DNA of 63,450 bases, taken from positions 1 through 63,450 of the forward strand of contig NZ_CALIMY010000034.1 of assembly GCF_938045205.1 (NCBI RefSeq), written 5' to 3'. Under the pieces are notes generated by a model. That model saw only the letters and a list, made by a program, of their open reading frames with translations. It was not told the DNA's origin and searched no databases. Each line of letters begins with the position of its first letter. Position 1 is the first letter of the stretch. Source of the DNA: an uncultured Campylobacter sp. Its GTDB lineage: Bacteria; Campylobacterota; Campylobacteria; Campylobacterales; Campylobacteraceae. Shown here one piece after another: positions 1 through 8,686 of the stretch. Made by a program: the position numbers and the translations under genes.

Positions 1-121
1 CGGCAAGCTCGAAGCCGAGGGCGAGTTTGAGCGTGGCAGGCTCGTGCGCACCAAAAAATACGACGAAAGCGGCAAGCTAATCAGCGACAAATCCGATAAA
101 AACGGGCTAGCAAGGGAGTAA
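1..121 (+). CDS. 3' end of a gene, MORN/YwqK-like repeat protein (partial)
   Basis: Only the last 39 codons are in the window; the reading frame is open from base 2 to the TAA at 119-121. The encoded tail is hydrophilic, with the pattern G-K-L-x-A-E-G-E-F-x-x-G-x-L and then K-Y-D-E-S-G-K-L. This resembles the G-x-L-x-x-x-x-x-Y/F-x-x-G repeats of MORN-like proteins often labelled YwqK antitoxin family. The function cannot be judged from the tail. The roughly 115 nt after it carry the rpmE promoter. Confidence 0.55.
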   Translation, partial: GKLEAEGEFERGRLVRTKKYDESGKLISDKSDKNGLARE

Positions 122-235
122 AGCGGGCTAAATTTTAAAACTTCGCGTCCAAAAAAGCATATTCAAAAAGAAAATCCACGCTTTGCCGAGAGTTTTTAAA
201 AACCCTTTAAATTTGCTTTTTAGATAAAAAAGTTG

Positions 236-241
236 TATAAT
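236..241 (+). promoter_or_regulatory. Sigma70-type -10 box upstream of rpmE
   Basis: A perfect TATAAT lies 34 nt before the rpmE start. The upstream stretch is AT-rich with T-runs and has no obvious -35 box, which fits Campylobacter sigma70 promoters. It probably drives rpmE-rsmI and perhaps further genes. Confidence 0.6.
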
Positions 242-275
242 CGCAACCTCTTAAAATCATCAAAAAGGATCAAAA

Positions 276-476
276 ATGAAAAAAGATATACATCCGAACT
301 TTGTCGAAACGACCGTTACCTGCGCTTGCGGAAACACTTTTAAAACGCGCTCGAACAAGCCAGAGATCCGCGTCGATATCTGCTCCAATTGCCATCCGTT
401 TTTCACGGGCAGCGAGAAGATCGTAGATAGCGCGGGCCGCGTCGAGAAATTTAAGCAAAAATACGGAATGAAATAG
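276..476 (+). CDS. rpmE: 50S ribosomal protein L31
   Basis: This 66-residue protein is a structural component of the large ribosomal subunit. It has the typical L31 start (MKKDIHP) and four cysteines arranged as C-A-C near residue 16 and C-x2-C near residue 37, as in the zinc-binding form. The length is normal for the family. It is preceded by AAAAAGGATC as ribosome binding site and a TATAAT box. The stop codon abuts the TTG start of rsmI, so the two genes are co-transcribed. The rpmE-rsmI-rlmB-membrane protein order matches C. jejuni Cj0155c-Cj0152c, from memory. Confidence 0.95.
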   Translation: MKKDIHPNFVETTVTCACGNTFKTRSNKPEIRVDICSNCHPFFTGSEKIVDSAGRVEKFKQKYGMK

Positions 477-1292
477 TTGCTATATCTCATTCCTACGCCG
501 ATAGGAAATCTAAGCGATATCTCGAGCCGCGCGCTTGAGGTATTGCAAAGCTGCGAAATCCTAATCTGCGAGGATACGAGGGTTTCAAAAAAACTTCTAA
601 ACTTATTATCCGATAAATTTCAAATTTCATTTAAAATTTCACAGTTTTACTCGCTGCACACGCACAACGAAGCGGAATTTTTCGCAAGCTTTGATGCAGC
701 GCTTCTGCGCGAAAAAGTTTGCGCATACGTAAGCGACGCCGGCATGCCCTGCATCAGCGATCCGGGAATTGCGCTCGTTAAATTTGCGCAGCGAAGCGAC
801 GTGCCTTACGAGGTGCTTAGCGGCGCAAACGCTCTGCTACTCGCAGCCGCCGCAAGCGGGCTAGTGGAGAAAGAATTTAGCTTTTTAGGCTTTTTGAATA
901 ATGACGGCGCGCAGCGCAAAGCTCAGATTCTAAATTTAATGCAAAGCCCCTATCCGTGCGTGCTATATGAATCCCCAAAGCGCGTGGTAAAACTGATAGA
1001 ACAGATCGCTGGGATCGACACGCAGCGCAAAATTTTTGCGATCAAAGAAGCTACGAAAAAATTTGAAACCAAATTTTTCGGTAGCGCCGCAGAGGTTCTA
1101 TCCAGCCTAAACGGCGCAAATTTAAACGGCGAGTGGTGCGTCGTGATTGACGGTGCAGGCGAGAAAAGCTTTGAAAAAATCACGCAGGAAGATATTTTGT
1201 CGCTTGAGATCGCGCCGAAAATAAAAGCGAAACTGCTCTCAAAAATAAACGGCGAACCCGCCAAAGAAATATATAAAAATTTGATACGCTAA
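477..1292 (+). CDS. rsmI: 16S rRNA (cytidine(1402)-2'-O)-methyltransferase RsmI
   Basis: RsmI uses S-adenosylmethionine to methylate the ribose of C1402 in the decoding centre of 16S rRNA. The 271-residue protein has the family signatures TPIGNL (residues 7-12), EDTR (32-35) and a Ser-Asp-Ala-Gly-x-P...SDPG stretch near residue 90, all part of the tetrapyrrole-methylase fold. The start is a TTG directly after the rpmE stop codon, so translation is probably coupled. The C-terminal end is slightly shorter than in E. coli, which is usual in this group. Confidence 0.92.
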   Translation: MLYLIPTPIGNLSDISSRALEVLQSCEILICEDTRVSKKLLNLLSDKFQISFKISQFYSLHTHNEAEFFASFDAALLREKVCAYVSDAGMPCISDPGIALVKFAQRSDVPYEVLSGANALLLAAAASGLVEKEFSFLGFLNNDGAQRKAQILNLMQSPYPCVLYESPKRVVKLIEQIAGIDTQRKIFAIKEATKKFETKFFGSAAEVLSSLNGANLNGEWCVVIDGAGEKSFEKITQEDILSLEIAPKIKAKLLSKINGEPAKEIYKNLIR

Positions 1293-1315
1293 GTCATATT
1301 TTAACCGTTTTTTGC

Positions 1316-1321
1316 TAAAAT
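1316..1321 (+). promoter_or_regulatory. Possible extended -10 box before rlmB
   Basis: TTTTGCTAAAAT ends only 6 nt before the rlmB ATG. If it is used, the transcript would start at or next to the start codon and be almost leaderless. Similar TTGCTAAAAT words precede the genes at 17935 and 27685, which supports a recurring promoter element. Read-through from rsmI would also serve rlmB. Confidence 0.4.
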
Positions 1322-1327
1322 CTCAAA

Positions 1328-2029
1328 ATGATTATTTACGGCAAGCAGCTGTTTTTGCACCTTTTAAATCGGCATCCGCAGAAATTTATCCGCATCATCC
1401 TTGCAAAGGAGTGCGAGAAAGAAATTTTTAAAAAGATCGCCGCGACCGGCGTAAAAATCGAGCGCGCCGATGCGAAAAAAGCTCAAGCCCTCGCTCGCGG
1501 CGGCAACCATCAAGGCTTCTTGGCCGAGGTGGAGGATTTTAGCTTCGGCGATCTGGCTAGCGTCAAAGACGATAAATTCGTGCCGATCTTTTATGGGCTT
1601 ACCGACGTCGGAAACATCGGCGCGATAATGCGCAGCGCCTATGCTTTGGGCGCGGACAGCGTGATCGTCGTCGCAAATAATCTAAATATGGCGGGCGTAG
1701 TGCGCGCAAGCTCGGGCGCGGCGTATGAGCTAAACGTCGTTAAGGCCGCAGACGGGCTTAGCGTGCTAAACGAGCTTAAACAAAGCGGCTTTGAAATTTA
1801 CGCCGCGAGTGCGGGCGGGACGAACTTTAAGGAGTTAAAGCTCGGCGCGAAAAACGCACTCGTAATGGGGAACGAAGAAGAGGGGATACCTGCTAGAGCG
1901 CTTAAAAAATGCGACTGCGCGGTATCGATAAAGATGCGCGAAGGCTGGGATTCGCTTAATGTAAGCGCGGCATTTGCGATACTATGCGATGGAATTTTAA
2001 ATGGAAGAAATAGAAGAGAAGTTAAATAA
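1328..2029 (+). CDS. rlmB: TrmH-family RNA 2'-O-methyltransferase (RlmB-like)
   Basis: This 233-residue SPOUT methyltransferase probably methylates a guanosine ribose in 23S rRNA (G2251 in E. coli). An N-terminal RNA-binding substrate domain (about residues 1-75) is followed by the SPOUT domain. The three SPOUT motifs are visible: D-V-G-N-I-G-A-I-M-R-S-A near residue 93, M-G-N-E-E-E-G-I-P near 180 and S-L-N-V-S-A-A near 206. No clear ribosome binding site precedes the ATG, which lies 35 nt after rsmI. The 3' end overlaps the next gene by 29 nt, so the two are translationally linked. The exact target nucleotide is inferred. Confidence 0.85.
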   Translation: MIIYGKQLFLHLLNRHPQKFIRIILAKECEKEIFKKIAATGVKIERADAKKAQALARGGNHQGFLAEVEDFSFGDLASVKDDKFVPIFYGLTDVGNIGAIMRSAYALGADSVIVVANNLNMAGVVRASSGAAYELNVVKAADGLSVLNELKQSGFEIYAASAGGTNFKELKLGAKNALVMGNEEEGIPARALKKCDCAVSIKMREGWDSLNVSAAFAILCDGILNGRNRREVK

Positions 2030-3017
2030 TACGGACGAGAAGGCGGAACAAACCGAGAAGCCGGAGCAAACACAGCAGCCAAAAAATAGCGATCTGGATA
2101 AATTAAAGTCCATGGATCTGATAGAGATAGCGCGCACGACGCGCATCGACGCGCAAAATTTAGAATACATCATCAATAAAGATTTCGAGAAGCTAGCAAA
2201 TTTTAACGTGAAGGGCTACATTAAAATTTTAGAGCGCGAGTTCGGGCTGGATCTATCGGACTGGCTTAGCGAGTTTGAGAGCGCCAAAGCGAGCTTTGTG
2301 CCCGTTAAAAAAGCTAAAGTCGAGCAGGTCTATGGTCAAAGAGTTAGCCCTAACAAAAGCGGCAGCGGCTGGCTTATGTGGCTGCTTGTGATGGTGTTAA
2401 TTATAGGTGCGATCTTTTATTTCGGACTTTATAAAAGCTTCGGCGAATTTTTGGGCTCGCTTTTATGGGAACAAAACAAAACCACCTACTCGGACGCTCC
2501 AATCGTAAATAACACTCAAAAAAAGCTTGAAAACATCGGTATCGACGTCGTTTCGCACAACGCTACAGATGAAAAATTCGCACTAAAGTCAGATGCCAAT
2601 GCAGCCGCTGTTGCGGATGAAAATTTAAGCTCGCTAAACGCGCTGGACCGCTCTATTAGAATTGAGCGTGCGAGCATTAAGACTGAGGAAAATTCTACCG
2701 ACGGAAACGCTACTCAAAGCGCGCCCGCACCCAGCAAAGATATCGTGCTTAGCCCGCGCGGTAAGATGTGGATCGGCATCATCAATCTAAAAAGCGGCAA
2801 GAAGCGTGAGATGGTCATAAATACCCCTTACGTCGTCGCTTCGCAAGGAGATGAGGAACTGCTAATCTCTACCGGTCACGGGATGTTTGAGCTCGGCAAA
2901 GCCGATGGCAACGTAACTTTCAGCGAAAGAAACACTCAAAAATTCCACGTCAAAGATGGTAATATCACTAAAATTTCAGCAGATGAGTTTCTGCGCCTAA
3001 ACAAGGGCAAAAAGTAG
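2001..3017 (+). CDS. RodZ-like single-pass membrane protein, hypothetical
   Basis: The protein has 338 residues. A charged, Gln/Glu-rich N-terminus (1-35) is followed by a predicted helical segment (about 36-95) that resembles the Cro/RodZ helix-turn-helix fold. A single membrane helix lies at about 122-144, and a long C-terminal part (145-338) would be periplasmic. This architecture resembles RodZ-type shape proteins, but the helix-turn-helix similarity is only suggestive. The start overlaps rlmB by 29 nt. It occupies the position of the uncharacterised C. jejuni membrane protein Cj0152c. The function is not established. Confidence 0.75.
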   Translation: MEEIEEKLNNTDEKAEQTEKPEQTQQPKNSDLDKLKSMDLIEIARTTRIDAQNLEYIINKDFEKLANFNVKGYIKILEREFGLDLSDWLSEFESAKASFVPVKKAKVEQVYGQRVSPNKSGSGWLMWLLVMVLIIGAIFYFGLYKSFGEFLGSLLWEQNKTTYSDAPIVNNTQKKLENIGIDVVSHNATDEKFALKSDANAAAVADENLSSLNALDRSIRIERASIKTEENSTDGNATQSAPAPSKDIVLSPRGKMWIGIINLKSGKKREMVINTPYVVASQGDEELLISTGHGMFELGKADGNVTFSERNTQKFHVKDGNITKISADEFLRLNKGKK

Positions 3018-3550
3018 TAAAATCCTCGCTCTCGCGCGTGGCTCTTCGCTCGTAGGACTGCGCCGCCGCCGAGGATAGAATTTCGGCTCTCTGCGGCGAG
3101 TGCGACTTAAAATAAACCCACGAGCGTAAATTTAGAAGGTTTTGAACCGCGCCGCCTTAGATAGAATTTTAAGCGGCGCAGGCAAAATTTAACGGTGCGA
3201 TAAAATTTCAAACGGTGCGGGCGGCTTGCTGTAGCGCGGCAAATTTAAAGGGCATCGTTCGAGGACGCGGCGTAAAAACGGCAGCTTTAATCGTTATCGT
3301 TTTGATCGGACGTAAATTTAAACAGCGCCGCAAAGGGTCGTGATGCTCTAAATTTAAACAATCAATGCCTCCGCGGTTTTAAAATTTTAGCGAGGTAAAA
3401 GTTTAAATTGCTCGAGCAATATAAAAAGCGCCGCCGCATCGACGCTAAGGCTTGAAATTTTAGCCTCCGTGCGGCGCGAGCAGATCGCGGCGCTTAAGGC
3501 GCGAAATTTTAAATATGGTTTGAAAATTACTTTAAGATAAGAGGTTTGAG
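3018..3550. other. 533 bp spacer without a recognisable gene
   Basis: No ORF with coding character or RNA gene was found. The stretch alternates GC-rich blocks (GCGCCGC-like) with AAATTTA/AAATTTT words, the composition seen in the other spacers of this window. The region before the aminotransferase gene ends with an AAGATAAGAGG ribosome-binding stretch. A promoter for the 3551 operon should lie here but is not obvious. Confidence 0.5.
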
Positions 3551-4756
3551 ATGTTTGACGAAATTCGTTTTTCAAAAATCGAGCGTTTGCCCAATTACGT
3601 TTTTGCCGAGGTCAATGCCATAAAAATGGCGGCGCGCAGATCCGGTGAAGATATAATCGATTTTTCAATGGGCAATCCCGACGGCAGGACGCCGCAGCAT
3701 ATAATAGACAAGCTTTGCGAAAGCGCGCAAAAGGACAAGACGCACGGCTACTCCGTAAGTCAGGGCATCTACAAGCTGCGACTTGCCTGCGCGAATTGGT
3801 ACAAGCGCAAATACGGCGTGATCTTGGACCCAGAAAGTGAGATCGTCGCCGTGATGGGCTCTAAAGAGGGCTTCGTGCATCTAACTAGCGCGATCGTAAA
3901 TCCGGGCGATGTCGCGGTGGTGCCCGATCCTGCGTATCCGATCCACACCCAAGCCTTCATCATCGCGGGCGGCAACGTCGTTAAAATCCCGCTTGCCTAT
4001 GATGAAAATTTAAATTTTAACGAGAATAAATTTTTCATCGATCTGCAAAAGACCTTCGACGAGAGCATTCCGCGTCCAAAATACGTCGTCGTAAATTTCC
4101 CGCATAACCCTACGACGGTCGTCGTGCAAAAGAGCTTCTACGAGCGGCTTGTGGCGATGGCGCGACAGGAGCGGTTTTATATCATCAGTGACATCGCTTA
4201 CGCAGAGATCGCTTTTGATGATTACAAAACGCCGTCCATTTTTGAGGTTCAGGGCGCAAAGGACGTCGCAGTCGAGGCGTACACTCTCTCTAAAAGCTAC
4301 AATATGGCGGGTTGGCGCGTAGGTTTCGTATGCGGCAACAAAAAGCTAGTCGCCGCGCTTAAAAAGATCAAATCGTGGTTTGATTACGGTATGTTTACGC
4401 CGATCCAAGTAGCCGCCACGATCGCGCTGGACGGGCCGCAAGAGTGCGTAGAGGAGATCCGCGCGAGCTATGAGAAGCGTAGGAATTTTTTGATAGACGC
4501 TTTTGCGGACGCGGGCTGGCAGATCGCTAAACCTAGCGCGTCGATGTTTGCGTGGGCGAAATTGCCGCCGGCTGCGGCTCATCTAAGGAGCATGGAGTTT
4601 TCCAAGCAGCTTCTTACCAAGGCGTGCGTCGCCGTAAGCCCGGGCGTTGGCTTTGGCGCAGCGGGAGACGATTACGTGCGGATCGCCTTTATCGAAAACG
4701 AAAACAGGATCCGTCAAGCCGCTAGAAATATAAAAAAATATTTGAAAGAGATCTGA
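3551..4756 (+). CDS. PLP-dependent class I/II aminotransferase
   Basis: This 401-residue fold-type I aminotransferase transfers amino groups between an amino acid and a 2-oxo acid. The PLP lysine lies in S-K-S-Y-N-M-A-G-W-R-V-G near residue 244. Other family marks are N-F-P-H-N-P-T near residue 184, D-P-A-Y-P near 129 and Y-V-R-I-A-F near the end. The best relatives are AspC/AlaC/LL-diaminopimelate aminotransferase-like enzymes. The hom start overlaps its stop by 1 nt, which suggests a role in aspartate-family amino acid metabolism. The precise substrate cannot be read from the sequence. Confidence 0.88.
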   Translation: MFDEIRFSKIERLPNYVFAEVNAIKMAARRSGEDIIDFSMGNPDGRTPQHIIDKLCESAQKDKTHGYSVSQGIYKLRLACANWYKRKYGVILDPESEIVAVMGSKEGFVHLTSAIVNPGDVAVVPDPAYPIHTQAFIIAGGNVVKIPLAYDENLNFNENKFFIDLQKTFDESIPRPKYVVVNFPHNPTTVVVQKSFYERLVAMARQERFYIISDIAYAEIAFDDYKTPSIFEVQGAKDVAVEAYTLSKSYNMAGWRVGFVCGNKKLVAALKKIKSWFDYGMFTPIQVAATIALDGPQECVEEIRASYEKRRNFLIDAFADAGWQIAKPSASMFAWAKLPPAAAHLRSMEFSKQLLTKACVAVSPGVGFGAAGDDYVRIAFIENENRIRQAARNIKKYLKEI

Positions 4757-6024
4757 TGAAAGTAGCTATTTTAGGCGTCGGCACCGTAGGTAGCGAAGTT
4801 GCAAACATTTTGATTAAAAATAAAGATATCATCCTTGCGCGCGCGGGCGTTAGCATAGAGCCAGTAATCGGACTCGTGCGCGATACGAGCAAAAAAAGGG
4901 GCGTGCAAATTCCGCTTAGCAGCGACGCTGGGAGTATCATCGAGCGCGACGATATTGACGTTTTTATAGAGCTTATGGGCGGGGTAGAAAAGCCATATGA
5001 GATCGTAAGTGAAATTTTAAAGCGCAAAAAGGCGGTTGTTACCGCAAATAAGGCGCTTTTGGCTTATCATCGCTACAAACTTCAGGCTTTGGCGGGCGAT
5101 ACGCCTTTTGGCTTTGAAGCGAGCGTAGCGGGCGGAATTCCGATCATAAAAACCCTGCGCGAAGGGCTAAGCGCCAATCGTATCGAAAAGATAATCGGCA
5201 TCGTAAACGGCACGAGCAACTTCATCCTTACGAATATGATGCAAAAAAATGAGAAATTTGAAGACGCGCTAAAGCGAGCTCAAGAGCTCGGTTACGCCGA
5301 AGCCGATCCTAGCTTCGACATTGGCGGGTTTGATGCGGCGCATAAGCTCTTGATCCTAGCTAGCATCGCATACGGCGTGCACGGAGATCCTGAAGATATC
5401 CTAATCGAAGGGATCGAGGAGATCACGCAGGAGGATATCTATTTTGCGCGCGAATTTGATTTTATAATCAAGCTGCTTGCGGTAGCTAAGCGCGCGTGCG
5501 ATAACAAAGTCGAGCTGCGCGTCCATCCTGCGCTCATTTCAAAGGATCAAATGCTCTCAAAAGTCGATGGCGTGATGAATGGCGTGAGCATCTACGGAGA
5601 CTGCGTCGGCGAGAGTATGTATTATGGCCCGGGCGCGGGCGGTAGCGCTACGGCAAGTGCGGTTATAAGCGATCTCATCGACATTGCGCGCGATAACAAA
5701 AATCCGATGCTCGGCTATAAAATTTTGCCGAGCGAAAATTTTATGCAAATTTTGCCGAACGAGCAGATCCGCACGAAATATTATTTCAGGCTGCGCGTGC
5801 GCGACGAAAAGGGCGTGCTCGCGAAGCTTACGAACATTATGAGCTTAAACGATCTTTCGATCGATAGCTTTTTGCAAAAGCCGAAGCTCAAAACGGACGA
5901 GGAGGTGACGCTGTTTTTCACGACGCATACGTGCTGCGAGAAGAATATCAAGCGCGCAATAAGCGTGATCGGCGGCGAAAATTTCATCACGCAAAAGCCT
6001 TTTATGATCAGGATCGAAAGCTAA
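4756..6024 (+). CDS. hom: Homoserine dehydrogenase
   Basis: This enzyme reduces aspartate semialdehyde to homoserine with NAD(P)H, on the way to threonine and methionine. The 422-residue protein has an N-terminal Rossmann motif (G-V-G-T-V-G, residues 7-12), the catalytic region around V-N-G-T-S-N-F-I near 155 and D-P-S-x-D-I-G-G-x-D-A-A-H-K near 196. A C-terminal ACT domain (about 345-420) is the usual site of allosteric control by threonine. The start codon overlaps the aminotransferase stop (TGATG). The length is normal for monofunctional Hom. Confidence 0.95.
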   Translation: MKVAILGVGTVGSEVANILIKNKDIILARAGVSIEPVIGLVRDTSKKRGVQIPLSSDAGSIIERDDIDVFIELMGGVEKPYEIVSEILKRKKAVVTANKALLAYHRYKLQALAGDTPFGFEASVAGGIPIIKTLREGLSANRIEKIIGIVNGTSNFILTNMMQKNEKFEDALKRAQELGYAEADPSFDIGGFDAAHKLLILASIAYGVHGDPEDILIEGIEEITQEDIYFAREFDFIIKLLAVAKRACDNKVELRVHPALISKDQMLSKVDGVMNGVSIYGDCVGESMYYGPGAGGSATASAVISDLIDIARDNKNPMLGYKILPSENFMQILPNEQIRTKYYFRLRVRDEKGVLAKLTNIMSLNDLSIDSFLQKPKLKTDEEVTLFFTTHTCCEKNIKRAISVIGGENFITQKPFMIRIES

Positions 6025-6025
6025 G

Positions 6026-6364
6026 TTGAGCTTAAAAGAATATCTTTTCGGCTTTGCCTGCGAGGACCGTGCGGCGGAATTTTTACGCGGCGAAGGGTTT
6101 GAAATTTTAAAGCGAAATTTTCGCTGCCGCTTCGGCGAGATCGATATAATCGCGCATAAGGGCGGAATTTTGCACTTTGTAGAAGTAAAGGCCACGAGCG
6201 GCGATTACGACGCCGCAGAGCGCGTGACTGGCGCCAAGATGGCTAAAATTTTAAAAGCGGCGGAATTTTATCTGATGAGCTGCGATACGGACGAGCCGTG
6301 GCAGATCGACGTAGTGGAAGTTTATCCAAAGCAGATAAAATTTATCGCCAACATATCTTTTTAA
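6026..6364 (+). CDS. UPF0102/YraN-family nuclease-like protein
   Basis: This 112-residue protein of the YraN family has an endonuclease-like fold. Visible marks are A-x-x-F-L-x-x-x-G-F near the start, N-F-R-C-R-F-G-E-I-D-I-I and F-V-E-V-K, the E-x-D...E-V-K set of PD-(D/E)XK enzymes. The biological role is not settled. The start is a TTG one base after the hom stop, and the gene ends just upstream of the trxA promoter. The same gene sits between hom and trxA in C. jejuni (Cj0148c). Confidence 0.85.
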   Translation: MSLKEYLFGFACEDRAAEFLRGEGFEILKRNFRCRFGEIDIIAHKGGILHFVEVKATSGDYDAAERVTGAKMAKILKAAEFYLMSCDTDEPWQIDVVEVYPKQIKFIANISF

Positions 6365-6399
6365 ATTAGAATTTTTATTATTTATTTAAGATAATGAAC

Positions 6400-6405
6400 T
6401 ATAAT
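6400..6405 (+). promoter_or_regulatory. -10 box of trxA
   Basis: A perfect TATAAT lies 29 nt before the trxA start, in a strongly AT-rich stretch. The ACAAGGAGAA ribosome binding site follows. Confidence 0.65.
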
Positions 6406-6434
6406 CCGCGGAATTTTAACACAAGGAGAACATT

Positions 6435-6749
6435 ATGGGAAAGTATATAGAGCTTACTTCGGAGAATTTCGACGTTACTAAAGAGGGTGTCGCATTAGTC
6501 GATTTTTGGGCGCCTTGGTGCGGGCCGTGCCGTATGATCGCCCCGATCATCGAGGAGCTTGCGAACGATTACGAGGGCAAGGCTAAAATTTGTAAAGTGA
6601 ATACCGACGAAGCGCAGGATTTGGCGGTGCAGTTCGGCGTCCGCTCGATCCCTACGATTCTATTTTTCAAAGACGGCGAGCTAAAAGCTCAGCTCATCGG
6701 CGCGCAATCTAAGCAGATCATAGCCGACAAACTAAACTCGCTTCTGTAA
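6435..6749 (+). CDS. trxA: Thioredoxin
   Basis: This 104-residue cytoplasmic disulfide reductase has the active site W-A-P-W-C-G-P-C-R near residues 28-36 and the cis-proline loop S-I-P-T near 75. It is the electron acceptor of TrxB, encoded 110 nt downstream. It has its own promoter and a strong hairpin terminator immediately after the stop codon, so it can be expressed as a single-gene transcript. Confidence 0.97.
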   Translation: MGKYIELTSENFDVTKEGVALVDFWAPWCGPCRMIAPIIEELANDYEGKAKICKVNTDEAQDLAVQFGVRSIPTILFFKDGELKAQLIGAQSKQIIADKLNSLL

Positions 6750-6754
6750 ATTTT

Positions 6755-6780
6755 AAAAGGGCGGCTTTCGCCCTTTTCCC
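6755..6780 (+). terminator. Rho-independent terminator after trxA
   Basis: A perfect 9 bp stem, AAAAGGGCG paired with CGCCCTTTT, encloses a 5 nt loop (GCTTT). It starts 5 nt after the trxA stop codon. Confidence 0.8.
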
Positions 6781-6859
6781 TTCTACTCATCGTTTTATTA
6801 ATTAAATTCGTAAATTTAACGCCCGCGACTTTACTTAATAAAATAATTAAGGAGAAAAA

Positions 6860-7804
6860 ATGTTAGATTTAGCAATTATCGGCGGCGGTCCTGCGGGGCT
6901 AGCGGCGGGGCTTTATGCTACAAGAGGCGGTTTAAAGGACGTCGTGATGTTTGAGATGGGGATGCCCGGCGGGCAGATCACCTCAAGCTCCGAGATGGAA
7001 AACTACCCCGGTGTCGCCGCGGTGACCGACGGGATGAGCTTTATGGCGCCTTGGCAGGAGCAGTGCTTCCGCTTTGGCTTAAAGCATGAGATGGTGCGCG
7101 TGCTGCGCGTCTCAAAAGACGGCGATGGAAATTTTACGATCTATCTCGAGGGCGATCAAACACGACGCGCGCGTGCCGTTATCGTCGCTACGGGCTCTAC
7201 TCCGCGCCGCGCGGGGATTGAGGGCGAGGATGAGTTCTTCGGTCGCGGCGTCAGTACCTGCGCGACCTGCGACGGGTTTTTTTACAAGGGCAAAGAGGTT
7301 GCCGTCCTCGGCGGCGGCGATACGGCGCTAGAGGAGGCTCTGTATCTAGCTAAAATTTGCTCTAAAGTCTATCTGATCCACCGCCGAGACGAGTTTCGCG
7401 CAGCGCCTTCGACAGTGCAAAAGGTGCGCGAAAGTGAGAATATTGAGCTCATTACAAGCGCGCTCGTAGAGCAGATCAAAGGTGATGCAAGCGGCGTAAC
7501 GGGCGTCGTCGTCAAGGATAAAACCAGCGGCGCCACGCGCGAGCTGCAGCTGCCTGGGATCTTCGTATTCGTGGGGCTTGACGTGCGAAACGAGGTGCTA
7601 AAGGGCGATGATGGCAAGTTCATCTGCGACATCACGCCTGGCGGACAGGTCGCGGTAAATTTAAAGATGCAAACAAGCGTGCACGGGCTATTTGCGGCGG
7701 GCGATATGAGACAGGATGCGCCTAAACAGGTCGTCTGCGCGGCAGGCGACGGCGCGGTTGCCGCACTTAGCGCGATTGCGTATCTGCAAGGACACGATAA
7801 ATAA
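6860..7804 (+). CDS. trxB: Thioredoxin reductase
   Basis: This FAD enzyme passes electrons from NADPH to thioredoxin. The 314-residue protein has the FAD-binding G-G-G-P-A-G near residue 8, the redox pair C-A-T-C-D-G near 132, the NADPH-binding G-G-G-D-T-A near 151, and a C-terminal G-D-x-R-Q-D-A-P-K-Q-V motif. AATTAAGGAG precedes the ATG. It is placed directly behind trxA as in C. jejuni. It faces the minus-strand lipoprotein gene across a hairpin. Confidence 0.96.
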   Translation: MLDLAIIGGGPAGLAAGLYATRGGLKDVVMFEMGMPGGQITSSSEMENYPGVAAVTDGMSFMAPWQEQCFRFGLKHEMVRVLRVSKDGDGNFTIYLEGDQTRRARAVIVATGSTPRRAGIEGEDEFFGRGVSTCATCDGFFYKGKEVAVLGGGDTALEEALYLAKICSKVYLIHRRDEFRAAPSTVQKVRESENIELITSALVEQIKGDASGVTGVVVKDKTSGATRELQLPGIFVFVGLDVRNEVLKGDDGKFICDITPGGQVAVNLKMQTSVHGLFAAGDMRQDAPKQVVCAAGDGAVAALSAIAYLQGHDK

Positions 7805-7912
7805 GCTTGTATTCGGCGGAAAATTTCACGGCGCGGCAGGCGAAATTGATTCCGCCGCGCTTTAAATTTAAAACTTCACATAAAATTTTGAATGAAATTT
7901 TGATATAAAAAG

Positions 7913-7948
7913 GCGGCTAAATTTTAAAATTTCATCAAATTTAGCCGC
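7913..7948 (-). terminator. Hairpin between convergent genes (terminator of the 7961 gene)
   Basis: Perfect 12 bp arms, GCGGCTAAATTT and AAATTTAGCCGC, enclose a 12 nt loop. Read on the minus strand the hairpin is followed by CCTTTTT, so it is a good intrinsic terminator for the lipoprotein gene ending at 7961. It may also stop read-through from trxB. A second GC-rich inverted repeat (GCGCGGC/GCCGCGC) lies near 7833-7858. Confidence 0.7.
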
Positions 7949-7960
7949 GAGATGAGGCGC

Positions 7961-8686
7961 TTATTGCCTTTCGTAGAAGCCTGCTATGACATCTTTTGAC
8001 TTCATTTTATTCACGGGATCTTCTTTGCCATTCGTGATAAGTTTAAATTTATCAGACAGATTTACGCTTTTACCCTCATTTACGATAAAATTTAGCTCGA
8101 TAGCAAGCTTTGATGATCCGCCTTCTTTATGTCCGAAGCTCGCGTCCAATTGTTCTGCGGTTATTTGCGAGTAATAAATGGCTGCTTTTAAGCACTCCAT
8201 AATAGAGTCTATGTAGATTTCGGTATTGCTTTCTTTTAGTATCTCCCCTTTTAGTTTGTCGTCGCAATCGACCGACTTCCATTCTTCTTCAAATTCTATT
8301 TTGCCTTTGGTTTTAAGCGTTTCTTGGAATTTGGCTTCGTTTAGCTTGCAGTATTCTTTTGCCAGCTTAAACAAGCCTTGCGCGTCGTAAGCCTTGCCCT
8401 CATAAAAAGTCATAACTCTTTTTAAAGATGAGTCCAACATCTCTTGTTTATATGATTTAAGTCTCTGCTCTACATCCACGTCGCAGACCATCTTAACCGT
8501 CTTTAATCCGCCGTTTTCCTCTTTGCTCCACGTGATATTTTTGCAGATTTTCGAGCCCTCGATCGCCGTGCCAATACTCATCGACTTGAAATCAGGCAAA
8601 GTATAGTTTTTCACAAGCCCCACATCGTCATCGCCACATCCTGCAAAAATAAATGCCGCAAGCGCAGCACCTAATGCGTATTTTAT
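7961..8686 (-). CDS. Hypothetical lipoprotein with an apparent ATA start
   Basis: The frame encodes a complete lipoprotein signal (KYALGAALAAFIFAGC, lipobox F-A-G-C) followed by D-D-D and a soluble domain of about 220 residues. The codon where the start is expected, 5 nt after AAGGAG, reads ATA. No ATG, GTG or TTG lies upstream before the in-frame stop at 8720-8722. The first ordinary start is a GTG at 8623, inside the mature protein and without the signal. Either ATA is used, or the start was lost by mutation, or there is a base error. The mature part is Lys/Glu-rich with several Cys residues and matches no family I recognise. Confidence 0.6.
   Translation of the reverse strand: MKYALGAALAAFIFAGCGDDDVGLVKNYTLPDFKSMSIGTAIEGSKICKNITWSKEENGGLKTVKMVCDVDVEQRLKSYKQEMLDSSLKRVMTFYEGKAYDAQGLFKLAKEYCKLNEAKFQETLKTKGKIEFEEEWKSVDCDDKLKGEILKESNTEIYIDSIMECLKAAIYYSQITAEQLDASFGHKEGGSSKLAIELNFIVNEGKSVNLSDKFKLITNGKEDPVNKMKSKDVIAGFYERQ

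Noticed and set aside
3387..3575. 62-codon minus-strand frame before the aminotransferase
   Set aside because: Overlaps the start region of the real gene, has no ribosome binding site and no recognisable feature.
7086..7331. 81-codon frame inside trxB
   Set aside because: A second-frame shadow of trxB with Arg/Ala-rich composition and no start signal.
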